Assembly: GCF_004136575.1 (NCBI RefSeq)
Contig: NZ_NOIQ01000002.1
Span: forward strand, 1-64,000
From: Rothia koreensis
Lineage (GTDB): Bacteria; Actinomycetota; Actinomycetes; Actinomycetales; Micrococcaceae
Length of the DNA stretch: 64,000 nucleotides
Reading direction: 5' to 3'
Shown here: piece by piece, positions 1-8,057 of the stretch
How the letters are laid out: each line of letters opens with the position of its first letter
Numbering within the stretch: the stretch's first letter is position 1
Notes under the pieces: generated by a model
Told to the model about the DNA's origin: nothing
Databases searched by the model: none
The model's input: the letters and a program-made list of their open reading frames with translations, nothing else
Position numbers and translations under genes: made by a program

Positions 1-20
1 GGGCGTGGGCATGCGTGGCC

Positions 21-202
21 GAGGTGGCAATCTCGTGCGTCCCGCTCGGCGAGGCGGCAATTCTGTGCGATTTTCGACGCAAAATCCGCACGGGACTGCC
101 ACCTCGCCACGGATTCTGCACGACGCTGCCACCTCGTCACGGTTGTCTGCACGGGATGGCCACCTCGGGCGGTTCTCGGGGTCGAGGTGGCGGTTTCGTG
201 CG
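21..202. repeat. Mirrored 19-bp repeat array, copy 1
   Basis: Six imperfect copies of a 19-bp unit resembling GAGGTGGCAATCTCGTGCG are visible. Forward copies are at 21-39, 51-69 and 184-202; inverted copies are at 87-105, 117-135 and 148-166. Neighbouring same-direction copies start 30-31 bp apart. The forward and inverted blocks meet over a central hairpin at about 70-86, with arms GATTTT and AAAATC. The same architecture recurs at 2137-2311, so this is a dispersed intergenic family in this genome. No gene is visible here; overlapping reading frames are low-complexity translations of the repeat. Function unknown. Confidence 0.85.
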
Positions 203-490
203 GATCCGGCAGGGGTTGTCGACGACGCCGCGGGTATCGAGCTGCCGTTGGGTGGTGGTTGCCCGATTGAGAGGCATCTGCCCCCGATACGTGGTGCTCT
301 AACCCCCACCTGGGGGCGGTCAATGACTCCGAATCGGGTAACCGCCACCTCACGCGGGCGGAATCAGGGGTGCCAACGGCGCGCACGCGCGGGGAACCGG
401 CGCCCCATCGGGCAACCGCCTCGCAACGCGGGATCTGAGGCGGGATTAGGGGCGGGATCCGAGGGCAATTGAGGTCGTCCAGCGGGGTGG
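203..490. other. Intergenic stretch, no feature seen
   Basis: Between the mirrored array and the GC-rich tandem repeat I see no convincing gene, tRNA or regulatory site. Open frames here run through both flanking repeats, lack a ribosome-binding site and encode Arg/Pro/Gly-rich sequence, as expected by chance in very GC-rich DNA. Confidence 0.5.
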
Positions 491-705
491 CCGGCGCGAA
501 TTCCGCCCGGCCCGGGCACCCAACACCCACCCGGCGCGAGTCTCGCCCGGCCCGGACACCCGACACCCGTCCGGCCCGGGCACCCAACACCCACCCGGCG
601 CGAGTCTCGCCCGGACACCCAACACCCACCCGCGGCGAGGCCCACCCGGCCCGGACACCCGACCACAACACCCACCCGGCGCGGCACTCACCCAACTCCC
701 GGCGC
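491..705. repeat. GC-rich degenerate tandem repeat
   Basis: Units of roughly 40 bp, shortened in places to about 24-35 bp, repeat CCCGGCGCGAGTCTCGCCC-like and ACACCCAACACCCACCCGG-like segments about five times. The best pair is 491-530 and 531-570. The stretch lies between the mirrored array and the terminator of the CitE-like gene. It shows no coding signature. It may be a replication-slippage product; no function is suggested. Confidence 0.75.
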
Positions 706-726
706 GTCGCACCTCATGGAAAGCAC

Positions 727-761
727 AATGCCCCGACTCCGAAGACCGGAGCCGGGGCATT
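727..761 (-). terminator. Intrinsic terminator of the CitE-like gene
   Basis: A 15-bp stem (one G-T wobble, arms 727-741 and 747-761) closes a 5-nt loop 45 bp beyond the minus-strand stop at 806. There is no long T-run, as is common for GC-rich actinobacterial terminators. Confidence 0.7.
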
Positions 762-805
762 GGTGTGGCGTCGTCCGGAGCGGGCCGGGCGGCGTCGTCG
801 TTCGA

Positions 806-1657
806 TCAGCGACCCCACATACCGTAGGTCTGGGCGAGCTCTGAAACCTTGCGGGCGCGCGCCAGACGGGGGAGGTAGGAACCGTCCTTGGGTACGGAAC
901 CGCCTTCTTCCCTCTCGAGCATTTCGCGGGCCCACGAGATTTCTTCCTCGGAGGGCGCCAGGCCGTGGTTGATCGTGTCGGTCTGGGCGGGGTTGAGGGT
1001 GAGCTTGCCCGTCATGCCCATCGAGGCGCTCTGACGGCTCGCGTCGAGGAGCTCCTGGCCGTCGAGGCCGTTGGCAGGTCCGTCGATCGGGCCGGGCAGC
1101 TCGCCCACGCGGGATGCGACCACGAGCGCGGAGCGCGGGTACGCGAGAGCCATCGGGTCATTGCTGATGCCGGTGTCCTTGCGGTAGTCGCCCATGCCGA
1201 AGGCCAGACGGAAAGTGCCAGGTGCCTTGGCGATGTCGACCGCGTTGATGATGCCGATGGCCGATTCGATCAGGGCGATGACCGGCGTGCCGGCGCGCGA
1301 CATCATGGCCGTGCGGGTCACGTGGTGCGGGTGCTCGGTCTTGGCGAGCACGATGCCGCGGAGGCCCTCCGCCTTGGAGAGGGCGGCGAGGTCGTCCTCC
1401 CAGAATTCGGTGTTGATGTCATTGATGCGGACCCAGGCCCGCATTCCGTTGTCCAACGCCTCGACGACGTTCTTGCGCGCCTGTTCCTTCTGGTCGGCCG
1501 GGACGGCGTCTTCCATGTCGAGGATGACGGAATCGGCTTCGGACTCGTAGTTCGGCTTGTAGGACTCCAACGAGATGGCGGATGTCAGCAACCACGAACG
1601 GGAAAGCCGCGCAGGGAGATTGGCGGCACGTTCATTGCGGTGGAAGTCTGTGGACAC
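806..1657 (-). CDS. CitE-like HpcH/HpaI aldolase/citrate lyase family protein
   Basis: A 283-residue protein of the CitE/malyl-CoA lyase superfamily, TIM-barrel enzymes that cleave or form C-C bonds in acyl-CoA thioesters using Mg2+. Visible signatures are SVILDMEDAVP near residue 45, the family Mg/CoA motif region, followed by WVRIND and LAKTEHP strands and ALIESAIGIINA, which carries the conserved barrel Glu. It starts with GTG preceded by GAGG. Stand-alone actinobacterial CitE homologues lack citrate lyase alpha and gamma partners, and none is present here. The true substrate (malyl-CoA, citramalyl-CoA or other) cannot be told. The gene is isolated between two repeat-bearing intergenic regions. 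Confidence 0.85.
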   Translation of the reverse strand: MSTDFHRNERAANLPARLSRSWLLTSAISLESYKPNYESEADSVILDMEDAVPADQKEQARKNVVEALDNGMRAWVRINDINTEFWEDDLAALSKAEGLRGIVLAKTEHPHHVTRTAMMSRAGTPVIALIESAIGIINAVDIAKAPGTFRLAFGMGDYRKDTGISNDPMALAYPRSALVVASRVGELPGPIDGPANGLDGQELLDASRQSASMGMTGKLTLNPAQTDTINHGLAPSEEEISWAREMLEREEGGSVPKDGSYLPRLARARKVSELAQTYGMWGR

Positions 1658-1800
1658 TGATTACCTCGCTCTGGTCTCGACAACATTGTTCTCTACTCTC
1701 CCCAACGCCATCGTGCGGCCTCTTGTTCCGCGGACGACGCCGACGCGGCCCATCCCACAGCGCCGCGCGAGCTGCGCCACCGGTCCAGGGCCGGTACGAA

Positions 1801-1836
1801 TGAAGGCCCCGGAACCTAGTAGTTCCGGGGCCTTCA
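1801..1836 (-). terminator. Terminator downstream of tRNA-Thr
   Basis: A perfect 15-bp inverted repeat (1801-1815 and 1822-1836) with a 6-nt loop begins 7 nt past the 3' end of the minus-strand tRNA. It could also stop transcription from the opposite direction. Confidence 0.8.
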
Positions 1837-1843
1837 CAACGAG

Positions 1844-1916
1844 AGCCCCCTGCCGGAATCGAACCGGCGACCTTTTCGTTACGAAGGAAACGCTCTACCG
1901 ACTGAGCTAAGGAGGC
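1844..1916 (-). tRNA. tRNA-Thr (anticodon CGT)
   Basis: On the minus strand the 73-nt sequence folds as a cloverleaf. The 7-bp acceptor pairs GCCTCCT with AGGGGGC (one G-U). The D arm is GCTC...GAGC, the anticodon loop is TTCGTAA, and the T arm is GCCGG-TTCGAAT-CCGGC. CCA is not encoded. The anticodon stem TTTCC/CGAAA has four pairs and a C-C mismatch at the position next to the loop. That is unusual and should be checked against the raw reads. Anticodon CGT decodes ACG threonine codons. Confidence 0.93.
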
Positions 1917-1963
1917 CTGCGCATCAGCACAGCGGCACCTGGCCGCCGATCAGCGCGAGAGCC

Positions 1964-1993
1964 ACTTTAGCAGAGGGGAGCGGGGGCTTCCAA
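1964..1993 (-). promoter_or_regulatory. Putative promoter of tRNA-Thr
   Basis: Reading the minus strand, TTGGAA (1993-1988), an 18-bp spacer and TAAAGT (1969-1964) resemble sigma-70-type -35 and -10 boxes about 48 bp before the tRNA 5' end. Inference from sequence only. Confidence 0.5.
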
Positions 1994-2136
1994 TCCGGTG
2001 CTGACGGGGCGAATACGGGATCTTCATGGCCTCGGCGATGGGTGATTCGGGTGACTGGTGGTTCGGGCGGTGGATCAGGTCGTGCTTCGCTCGGTCTTGC
2101 CGCGGTGGGAGACGGAAGTCTGCTGCGCAGCGGCGC

Positions 2137-2311
2137 GAGGGGGCAATCTCGTGCGGAAACCCGGCCGAGGTGGCAATCTCGTGCGGAAATCCGCGCGAGG
2201 TGGCAAAGTTGTGCGGTTTTTGCCCCGAAAACCGCACGGGATTGCCACCTCGCGGCGCCGGTTGCACGGGATTGCCCTCTCGCCGCGTTGGCCGCACGGG
2301 ATTGCCACCTC
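2137..2311. repeat. Mirrored 19-bp repeat array, copy 2
   Basis: Three forward 19-bp units (2137-2155, 2167-2185, 2197-2215) and three inverted units (2233-2251, 2263-2281, 2293-2311) are spaced exactly 30 bp apart on each side of a dyad centred at 2224. The centre is a hairpin with arms GGTTTT and AAAACC. Copy 1 has GATTTT and AAAATC at the same place, so the arms differ by compensating changes. It occupies the gap between tRNA-Thr and the gene at 2443. No coding potential is evident. Confidence 0.88.
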
Positions 2312-2442
2312 GCGGCCTCATCCTGGCCCATCCCCTCACCCAACCCCGGCATTCCGCCCGACGGACCCTTTCAGGCATAGAGCGGCGTGTGGAACAGTTG
2401 AACCAGAAGCAAGGACACTCGTCAGAGCGAAGGAGAACGAAG

Positions 2443-3120
2443 ATGGCACATGTTGGAATCATCGGTGGACACGGCAAGGTCGCGCTCCTGGCCGCGCCCC
2501 TGCTGACCGAGGCCGGGCACACCGTCACGTCGATCATCCGTTCGCAGGACCAGGTCGCCGACGTCGAGGAAACCGGCGCCAACGCTTTGGTCAAGGACAT
2601 CTCCAACCTGTCGACGGAGCAGATGACCGAGGTCTTCAAGGATCAGAACATCGACGCGATCATCTGGTCGGCCGGTGCGGGCGGCGGAGACCCTCAGCGC
2701 ACGTGGGAGGTCGATCGCGACGCCGCGAACCGTTCGATGGATGCCGCCGAGAACGCGGGGGTCAAGCGTTACCTCATGGTCTCCTACCTGGGTGCATCCT
2801 TCGATCACGGCGTCCCCGAGAGCGAGGACTTCTACGCCTACGCCCAGTCCAAGGCGGAATCGGACCAGCACCTGCGCGAAAGCGACCTGGACTGGACCCT
2901 GGTCGGCCCGACCGCCCTGTCCCTCGACGAGCCGTCGGGGAAGATCACCATCACGACCGAACGCTCGGACGTGAAGGCCTCCCGCGCCAACGTCGCACGG
3001 GTTCTGGTTGCGGTGCTGGCCGACGACTCGACCATTCGCAAGGCCCTGCCCTTCACGGATGGCGACACCCCGATCGCCCAGGCCATCGCGGAGGCCCCGG
3101 CCACGGACCAGCTGGCCTAG
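2443..3120 (+). CDS. NAD(P)-binding Rossmann-fold protein (NmrA/SDR_a5-like)
   Basis: A 225-residue protein starting at ATG 2443 behind AAGGAG. The N-terminus MAHVGIIGGHGKVA is a glycine-rich dinucleotide-binding loop of the atypical SDR/NmrA type. It is followed by WSAGAGGGDP and YLMVSYLGAS strands and an AYAQSKAESD segment, where the Tyr and Lys fit the catalytic pair. C-terminal segments DWTLVGPTALS and the repeated Ala-rich helices fit the NAD(P)H-binding family that includes epimerases and quinone-oxidoreductase-like proteins. Substrate unknown. The frame stays open upstream into the repeat array, but the RBS and protein homology favour this start. Confidence 0.85.
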   Translation: MAHVGIIGGHGKVALLAAPLLTEAGHTVTSIIRSQDQVADVEETGANALVKDISNLSTEQMTEVFKDQNIDAIIWSAGAGGGDPQRTWEVDRDAANRSMDAAENAGVKRYLMVSYLGASFDHGVPESEDFYAYAQSKAESDQHLRESDLDWTLVGPTALSLDEPSGKITITTERSDVKASRANVARVLVAVLADDSTIRKALPFTDGDTPIAQAIAEAPATDQLA

Positions 3121-3130
3121 GAGCTGCACC

Positions 3131-3472
3131 ATGGGACTCTGGAACTCCATCCGCGGCAGACGCCAGTCAGAGGATGAGGACGACGCCGCCGTCGACCTCC
3201 CGGAGGCGCGCCTCGAGGCGCTGGTCTCCGGGAGGGTCCAAGGTGTCGGATTCCGGTGGTGGGCCCGCGGCGTCGCCCAGGAGCACGACGTGCTCGGATA
3301 CGCGGAAAACCTGGCGGACGGGCGCGTCGAAATCGTCGTCGAGGGCCCCGCAGAGGGGGTCCAGGCTTTCTATGCTGCGCTGACGTCGGGAGACACCGCG
3401 GGGCATGTCAGCGACGTCGAGCGGTGGGACGCCGATCCCACGGGTGAATTCCGCGAGTTCGATGTGAGATAA
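3131..3472 (+). CDS. acyP: Acylphosphatase
   Basis: A 113-residue protein with a complete acylphosphatase domain (about residues 28-113) after a short acidic N-terminal extension. The signature SGRVQGVGFRWW carries the phosphate-binding Arg42, and the NLADGRVE segment carries catalytic Asn60. It hydrolyses acyl phosphates such as 1,3-bisphosphoglycerate or carbamoyl phosphate in the cytosol. The start lies 10 bp after the previous stop, so co-transcription with the gene at 2443 is likely. At 113 residues it is slightly longer than the usual 90-100 because of the N-terminal tail. Confidence 0.93.
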   Translation: MGLWNSIRGRRQSEDEDDAAVDLPEARLEALVSGRVQGVGFRWWARGVAQEHDVLGYAENLADGRVEIVVEGPAEGVQAFYAALTSGDTAGHVSDVERWDADPTGEFREFDVR

Positions 3473-3511
3473 CAGCACGTCCGCACCCTTTCACCGGCAC
3501 GGACCCTTGGC

Positions 3512-3533
3512 TAAAATATAAGCAAATGCTTAT
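3512..3533 (+). promoter_or_regulatory. Putative promoter with metal-sensor operator before the CDF gene
   Basis: TAAAAT (3512-3517) could serve as a -10 box. It is followed at once by the inverted repeat ATAAGCA-AA-TGCTTAT (3518-3533, 7-bp arms). This resembles the imperfect palindromes bound by ArsR/SmtB-family metal sensors upstream of metal-export genes. The site would cover the transcription start, consistent with repression lifted by metal. No ArsR-type gene is present in the window, so the regulator is encoded elsewhere. Confidence 0.55.
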
Positions 3534-3553
3534 GAATGGGGGTGCGGATTCCG

Positions 3554-4477
3554 ATGGGCAATCATCACGACCACGGTCACCAGCACGGGGCCGGCGCAGG
3601 GCGACGTCGGCTCGCCGTCGCGTTCGGAATTTCCATCGCGATCTTCCTCGCCCAGGCGCTGGGCGCTGTGCTCACCGGTTCCCTCGCGCTCCTCTTCGAC
3701 ACCGTCCACGTCCTGACCGACGCCGCGGGCCTGGGCATGGCCCTGGGCGCCGCGGTGCTCTCCGCCAGGCCCGCCACGGAGCACAGGACCTGGGGTTGGA
3801 AGAGGGTCGAGATCCTGGTCGCCGCGGTCCAGGCGACGGTGCTGATCGTCGTCGGGATCATGGTGGTGATCGAGGCCATCCAACGCTTTTCCCACCCGCA
3901 ACCGGTGGCCGATCGTGAACTGATCGTGTTCGGCGTGATCGGGCTGCTCGGAAATATCGCCGCGATGGCCGTGCTGTTCGGGGGCGAGAAGAACCTCAAC
4001 CTGCGCGCGGCATTCCTGGAAGTCGTCAACGATGCGCTCGGTTCCGTCGCCGTGATTGTCTCGGCCCTTGTCATCGCGTGGACCGGGTGGATGCAGGCCG
4101 ACGCCGTCGTGGCCCTGCTCATTGGAGTCCTGATCATTCCCCGGGCCGTCTTCATTCTCCGCGAATCGGTCAGCGTGCTCCTGGAAAGTGCCCCTCCCGG
4201 GCTCGACATGGACGCGGTCCGGCGCCATCTCGAATCCCACCCGCAGGTCGTGAAGGTCCACGATCTCCACGCGAGTCGCATCTCGACCGACCTCCCCGTC
4301 CTGAGCGCACACATCGTCCTGGACGACCGGTGCTTTGAGGACGGGAAGAGTGCCCAGATGCTCTGCGACCTCCAGAACTGCATTTCCGAGCACTTCGAGG
4401 TCTCGATCGCCCACTCGACGATCCAGCTGGAGCCCAAGAGCCACTACCGGCACGAGGCCGGAGAATTCATCGTATGA
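3554..4477 (+). CDS. Cation diffusion facilitator family metal exporter (CzcD-like)
   Basis: A six-helix CDF transporter of about 307 residues, exporting Zn2+, Co2+ or related ions in exchange for protons. The His-rich N-terminus HHDHGHQH is typical. Helix 2 has LFDTVHVLTDAAG with the metal-site Asp residues. Helix 5 has EVVNDALGS, so the usual His of HxxxD is Glu here. The cytosolic C-terminal domain ends with the ferredoxin-like fold containing HDLHASRISTDLPVLSAHI. I chose ATG 3554, with GGGGGTG as RBS, over ATG 3536, which sits only a few bases after the putative operator. The downstream gene overlaps it by 4 bp. Confidence 0.9.
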   Translation: MGNHHDHGHQHGAGAGRRRLAVAFGISIAIFLAQALGAVLTGSLALLFDTVHVLTDAAGLGMALGAAVLSARPATEHRTWGWKRVEILVAAVQATVLIVVGIMVVIEAIQRFSHPQPVADRELIVFGVIGLLGNIAAMAVLFGGEKNLNLRAAFLEVVNDALGSVAVIVSALVIAWTGWMQADAVVALLIGVLIIPRAVFILRESVSVLLESAPPGLDMDAVRRHLESHPQVVKVHDLHASRISTDLPVLSAHIVLDDRCFEDGKSAQMLCDLQNCISEHFEVSIAHSTIQLEPKSHYRHEAGEFIV

Positions 4478-5313
4478 GCGGCGGTCACCGGGTCCACCTC
4501 GGATTCTCGGGTCTGCAGGCGGAAATCCTGCCGGACGGTTTCAGCGACCGCGGGTTTGTGCTCGAGATCGGCGGTGCGGAGCAGTCCCACGTGGACCTGG
4601 ACCACCCGGAGAGCATCTTCTACGAGTACCTGCGTCGCGTCGGAAACGTCGTGGACACGATCGCGGCGCCCGGCGAGGCGGTCTCCGCGGCGCACCTCGG
4701 CGCGGGCGGGCTGACTCTTCCCCGATACATTCAAGCCACGCGGCCGGGATCGCGCCAGGTGGCGGTCGATATCGAGCGCGAGTTGCCGTCGCTCGTCGTG
4801 GACCGACTTCCACTTCCGGAGGGTACGCGGTTGGGCCTCCTGATCGATGATGCACGGGATTCCCTGCCGCACCTCGCCTCCGCCGCGGGCCTCGACGACG
4901 GGGAAGGGTTCGACCTGGTCGTCGTCGACATCTTTGCCGACAGGGACTCCCCGGAGCATCTCGCCTGCCGCGAGTTCTACGCGGAGTGCCTCGAACTCCT
5001 GTCGCCGCGGGGTGCTCTGGTGGTCAACGTGGGCGACGACGTCGGCCTGCACTTCTTCGCCCGACAGGCAGGGTTCCTGGCCGACGCCGCGAGCTCGGAC
5101 CCGCGCGTCGGCGTCGCATCAGGGGCGTGGACGCTGGCCGATGCCGGCCTCATCAGGAGGAAGGGCGAAGGAAACCTGATCCTCGCGGCCGGACCCGGTC
5201 TGGTGGACCGGGCCCTCGGATTCGAGCGCCGGTGGTTCGACGCCGGGCCGCACCCAGCCCAGGTTCTGGACCCTCTGCAGACGCAGGAATTCGTGGGAGA
5301 ATTGGGAACTTGA
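4474..5313 (+). CDS. Spermidine synthase-like methyltransferase-fold protein
   Basis: A 279-residue protein that overlaps the CDF stop by ATGA, so it is translationally coupled. The segment AHLGAGGLTLPRY matches the nucleotide-binding loop of spermidine synthase-like proteins, and FDLVVVDIFADR matches the strand-4 region. It lacks membrane helices. Actinobacterial homologues are annotated as fused or stand-alone spermidine-synthase-like proteins, and real aminopropyltransferase activity is seldom shown. No polyamine gene is nearby, so the role is open. Confidence 0.75.
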   Translation: MSGGHRVHLGFSGLQAEILPDGFSDRGFVLEIGGAEQSHVDLDHPESIFYEYLRRVGNVVDTIAAPGEAVSAAHLGAGGLTLPRYIQATRPGSRQVAVDIERELPSLVVDRLPLPEGTRLGLLIDDARDSLPHLASAAGLDDGEGFDLVVVDIFADRDSPEHLACREFYAECLELLSPRGALVVNVGDDVGLHFFARQAGFLADAASSDPRVGVASGAWTLADAGLIRRKGEGNLILAAGPGLVDRALGFERRWFDAGPHPAQVLDPLQTQEFVGELGT

Positions 5314-5396
5314 GTGGTTCGGCGGGCTGAGCTCGGGATTCTCCGCTCTCGGCTGAGACCTGTGGACCCCCGATGAGCACGTGGTTAGATGTGAAC

Positions 5397-6302
5397 ATGG
5401 CACCGAAGTTTCCCTTTGACTCTGCAATGAAGAATGCATTCGATGACAACGGGCAACCGAAGCCCGCTCTCAACAAGGCCCTGGACACGGTTCTGCGCGT
5501 CCAGCGGCCCATGGTCGTCACCTCGATCAAGAAGCTCCGGAAGAAGCACCCGGACGAGACCCCCGAACAGATCGCTCGCCGTCTCGAGCGCCTCTACCTG
5601 AGGGACGTGACCGTCGGGGGAGGCGCGGTCGGAGCCTCGGCGTTCATCCCTGGGATCGGCACGGCGACGTCGGTCGGCCTGTCGATCGTCGCCGTCGGCG
5701 GCTACCTGGAGCGCACGGCTATTTACGCCCAGTCCGTCGCCGAGCTCTACGGGGCCCACGTCGAGGATCCCGAGAAGGCGCGGACCATGGTCATGGCCCT
5801 CATGCTGGGCGACGACGGCAAGGTGCTCATGCAGCAGATTCTCGGCCAGTCCGGTCGGGCATCGGGGATCTCCAACAAATGGGGTCTCATGATGGGCAAG
5901 GGAGACGACAAGGGATTCAGCGTCTCCAAGACGATCCGTAACATGTTCGTCAAGCGCTTCCTGGCTCGACAGTCCGGGGCTCTGCTCGGTCGTGCCCTGC
6001 CTTTCGGTCTCGGCGCCGTTGTCGGCGGGGGAGCGAACCTGGCGCTGGGGCGCCAGGTCATCCACTCCACGAAGGAAGCCTTCGGGCAAGCACCCAAGCT
6101 CTTCCCCGATTCACTCCAGCTGGACGGGCGCGCCCCGAAGTTCGAGGATCCCAAGGAGGAGAAGAAGGCCCAGGTCCTCGCCGGCGACCTGCCCGCGGGG
6201 GCCGACAAGGAGGAAGACTCCTCGAAGAAGGCCGGCGGTCACGGTGAGTCCTCGGACGGAACGTCCGGTCACGCCTCGGGAGACGCCGACTCCAAGGGCT
6301 GA
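5397..6302 (+). CDS. Hypothetical protein with glycine-rich hydrophobic segments
   Basis: About 301 residues. The N-terminal part is basic and helical (SIKKLRKKHPDETPEQIARRLERLY). Two Gly/Ala-rich hydrophobic stretches follow (near VGGGAVGASAFIPGIG and ALPFGLGAVVGGGANLALG), and the C-terminal tail is low-complexity and charged (KEEDSSKK onward). The layout recalls EcsC-like actinobacterial proteins, but I cannot assign it firmly. Either ATG 5397 (MAPKF) or in-frame ATG 5373 could start it; neither has a strong RBS. No operon partner: purB converges from the other side. Confidence 0.65.
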   Translation: MAPKFPFDSAMKNAFDDNGQPKPALNKALDTVLRVQRPMVVTSIKKLRKKHPDETPEQIARRLERLYLRDVTVGGGAVGASAFIPGIGTATSVGLSIVAVGGYLERTAIYAQSVAELYGAHVEDPEKARTMVMALMLGDDGKVLMQQILGQSGRASGISNKWGLMMGKGDDKGFSVSKTIRNMFVKRFLARQSGALLGRALPFGLGAVVGGGANLALGRQVIHSTKEAFGQAPKLFPDSLQLDGRAPKFEDPKEEKKAQVLAGDLPAGADKEEDSSKKAGGHGESSDGTSGHASGDADSKG

Positions 6303-6324
6303 CACGCCTCCTTCCGGTATGCGC

Positions 6325-6368
6325 ACGGCGCGGGCCCGCTCCCTCACGAGGGAGCGGGCCCGCGCCGT
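6325..6368. terminator. Bidirectional terminator between 5397-6302 and purB
   Basis: A perfect 20-bp stem (6325-6344 and 6349-6368) around a 4-nt loop lies between convergent genes, 23 bp after one stop and 45 bp after the other. Confidence 0.85.
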
Positions 6369-6412
6369 CTTTGCGCTGATCGTTCGGGCGCCCGATGCGG
6401 GAACGCCCGGAG

Positions 6413-7864
6413 CTACCGGATGTAGTCCACCAGGCGGCTCGCAATGCCGTTGTATGTGGCCGGCGTCAGGTTCTTCAGACGCTCTTCGGCCTCGGGCGAG
6501 AGGCCCAGCTCGGACACGAATTCGATGAGCCTGGCCTGGTCGACGCGGTGGCCACGCGTCAGGTCCTTGAGCCGTTCGTAGGGATTGTCCATGCCGTCCA
6601 CGCCCGCGATCGATTCCGCGCGCATGACCATCTGAATCGCCTCGGCGAGCACTTCCCAGTTGCGGTCCAGGTCTTCGGCGAGTGCTTCCTCGGCGACGTC
6701 GAGCCACGCCAGACCTTTGGTGACGTTGGAGATGGCCAGGATCGAGTGCCCGAAGGCGACCCCGATATTGCGTTGCGACGACGAATCCGTCAGGTCACGC
6801 TGCCACCGAGAAGTCACCAGCGTCTCTCCCAGGGTGTCCAGGAGGGAGCAGGAGATTTCGAGGTTGGCCTCGGCGTTCTCGAAACGGATCGGATTGATCT
6901 TGTGCGGCATGGTCGAGGAGCCCGTCGCCCCTGCGACCGGGATCTGGCGGAAGTATCCGATCGAGATGTAGGACCAGATGTCCGTGCAGAGGTTGTGCAG
7001 GATCCTGTTGAAGTGGGCGATGCTCGAGTAGAGCTCGGCCTGCCAATCGTGGGACTCGATCTGCGTGGTCAGCGGGTTCCACGTGAGCCCGAGGTGCTCC
7101 ACGAAACCGCGGGAGACCTCCTGCCAGTCGACCTGGGGTGCGGAGGCATAGTGGGCAGCGTATGTTCCGGTCGCGCCGTTGATCTTGCCGAGGAACTCCT
7201 GGTTCTCCACGTGCTTGATCTGCCGCTGGAGACGGAAAGCGAGGACCGCCATCTCCTTGCCGAGCGTCGTCGGCGTTGCGGGCTGGCCGTGCGTCCTGGA
7301 CATCATGGGCATGTCCCGTGCGGAGGACGCCAGGTCCGAGACACCGTCCACGAGCTCCCGGGCGGCGGGCAACCACACGTTGGTGACCGCGTCACGAATC
7401 CCGACGGCGTAGGAAAGATTGTTGATGTCTTCCGAGGTGCACCCGAAGTGCACGAGGGGCTTCAGACGTGCGAGACCCAGGGCCTCGAGCCGATTGCCGA
7501 TGAAGTATTCGACCGCTTTGACGTCGTGAACCGTCACGGCCTCGATTTCGGCCAATTCGCTGATCGATTCGCCGTCGAAATTCGTGACGATGGCCCGCAG
7601 GTCGGCCTCCTGGGCCTCGCTCAGCGGCTCCAGGCCGGGCAGGACTCCGTTCCGGCACAGGTAGATGAACCATTCGACCTCGACGTGGACGCGATCGCGG
7701 TTGAGCGCGGCCTCCGAAAGATAATCGGTCAGCGGCGCCGTCTGGGGCTGGTAGCGACCGTCCAAGGGACCGAGCGCGATCGGAGGGTCAACCTGAGTCA
7801 AGCTGGTGCGCCCGTTCGGAAGCGACGAATCGGACGGACTGGTGTTCTGCGAAGAATTGGCCAT
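6413..7864 (-). CDS. purB: Adenylosuccinate lyase
   Basis: A 483-residue enzyme of purine synthesis. It removes fumarate from SAICAR and from adenylosuccinate. The family signature GSSTMPHKINP is intact, with SRTHGQPATPTTLG and an N-terminal LGPLDGRYQ typical of the longer E. coli-like PurB group. The start is ATG 7864 after AAGGAC. The frame stays open for 680 bp upstream, but that part is antisense to the gene at 8058 and lacks homology. No other purine gene is adjacent. Confidence 0.97.
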   Translation of the reverse strand: MANSSQNTSPSDSSLPNGRTSLTQVDPPIALGPLDGRYQPQTAPLTDYLSEAALNRDRVHVEVEWFIYLCRNGVLPGLEPLSEAQEADLRAIVTNFDGESISELAEIEAVTVHDVKAVEYFIGNRLEALGLARLKPLVHFGCTSEDINNLSYAVGIRDAVTNVWLPAARELVDGVSDLASSARDMPMMSRTHGQPATPTTLGKEMAVLAFRLQRQIKHVENQEFLGKINGATGTYAAHYASAPQVDWQEVSRGFVEHLGLTWNPLTTQIESHDWQAELYSSIAHFNRILHNLCTDIWSYISIGYFRQIPVAGATGSSTMPHKINPIRFENAEANLEISCSLLDTLGETLVTSRWQRDLTDSSSQRNIGVAFGHSILAISNVTKGLAWLDVAEEALAEDLDRNWEVLAEAIQMVMRAESIAGVDGMDNPYERLKDLTRGHRVDQARLIEFVSELGLSPEAEERLKNLTPATYNGIASRLVDYIR

Positions 7865-8057
7865 GTCCTTATTGTGGCATGGCCGTAGCGCCGCACCGGT
7901 TTCGTCCACAGGGCTTCCGAAAGGCTCTTGGCTTCCGCCTCGTCCACACCGAGAGCGATTCCGTGCGGCACGATGAGCGCCGCATTCTTCCACCGGACAG
8001 AATAAGCGCCATCGGGACCGCGAGAAGCGCGGGATCGATTCTCGGGGAGGTGGAAGC

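Noticed and set aside
21-2311. CRISPR array
   Set aside because: Units are 19 bp with 11-bp gaps, half are inverted, gaps resemble each other, and no cas gene is present.
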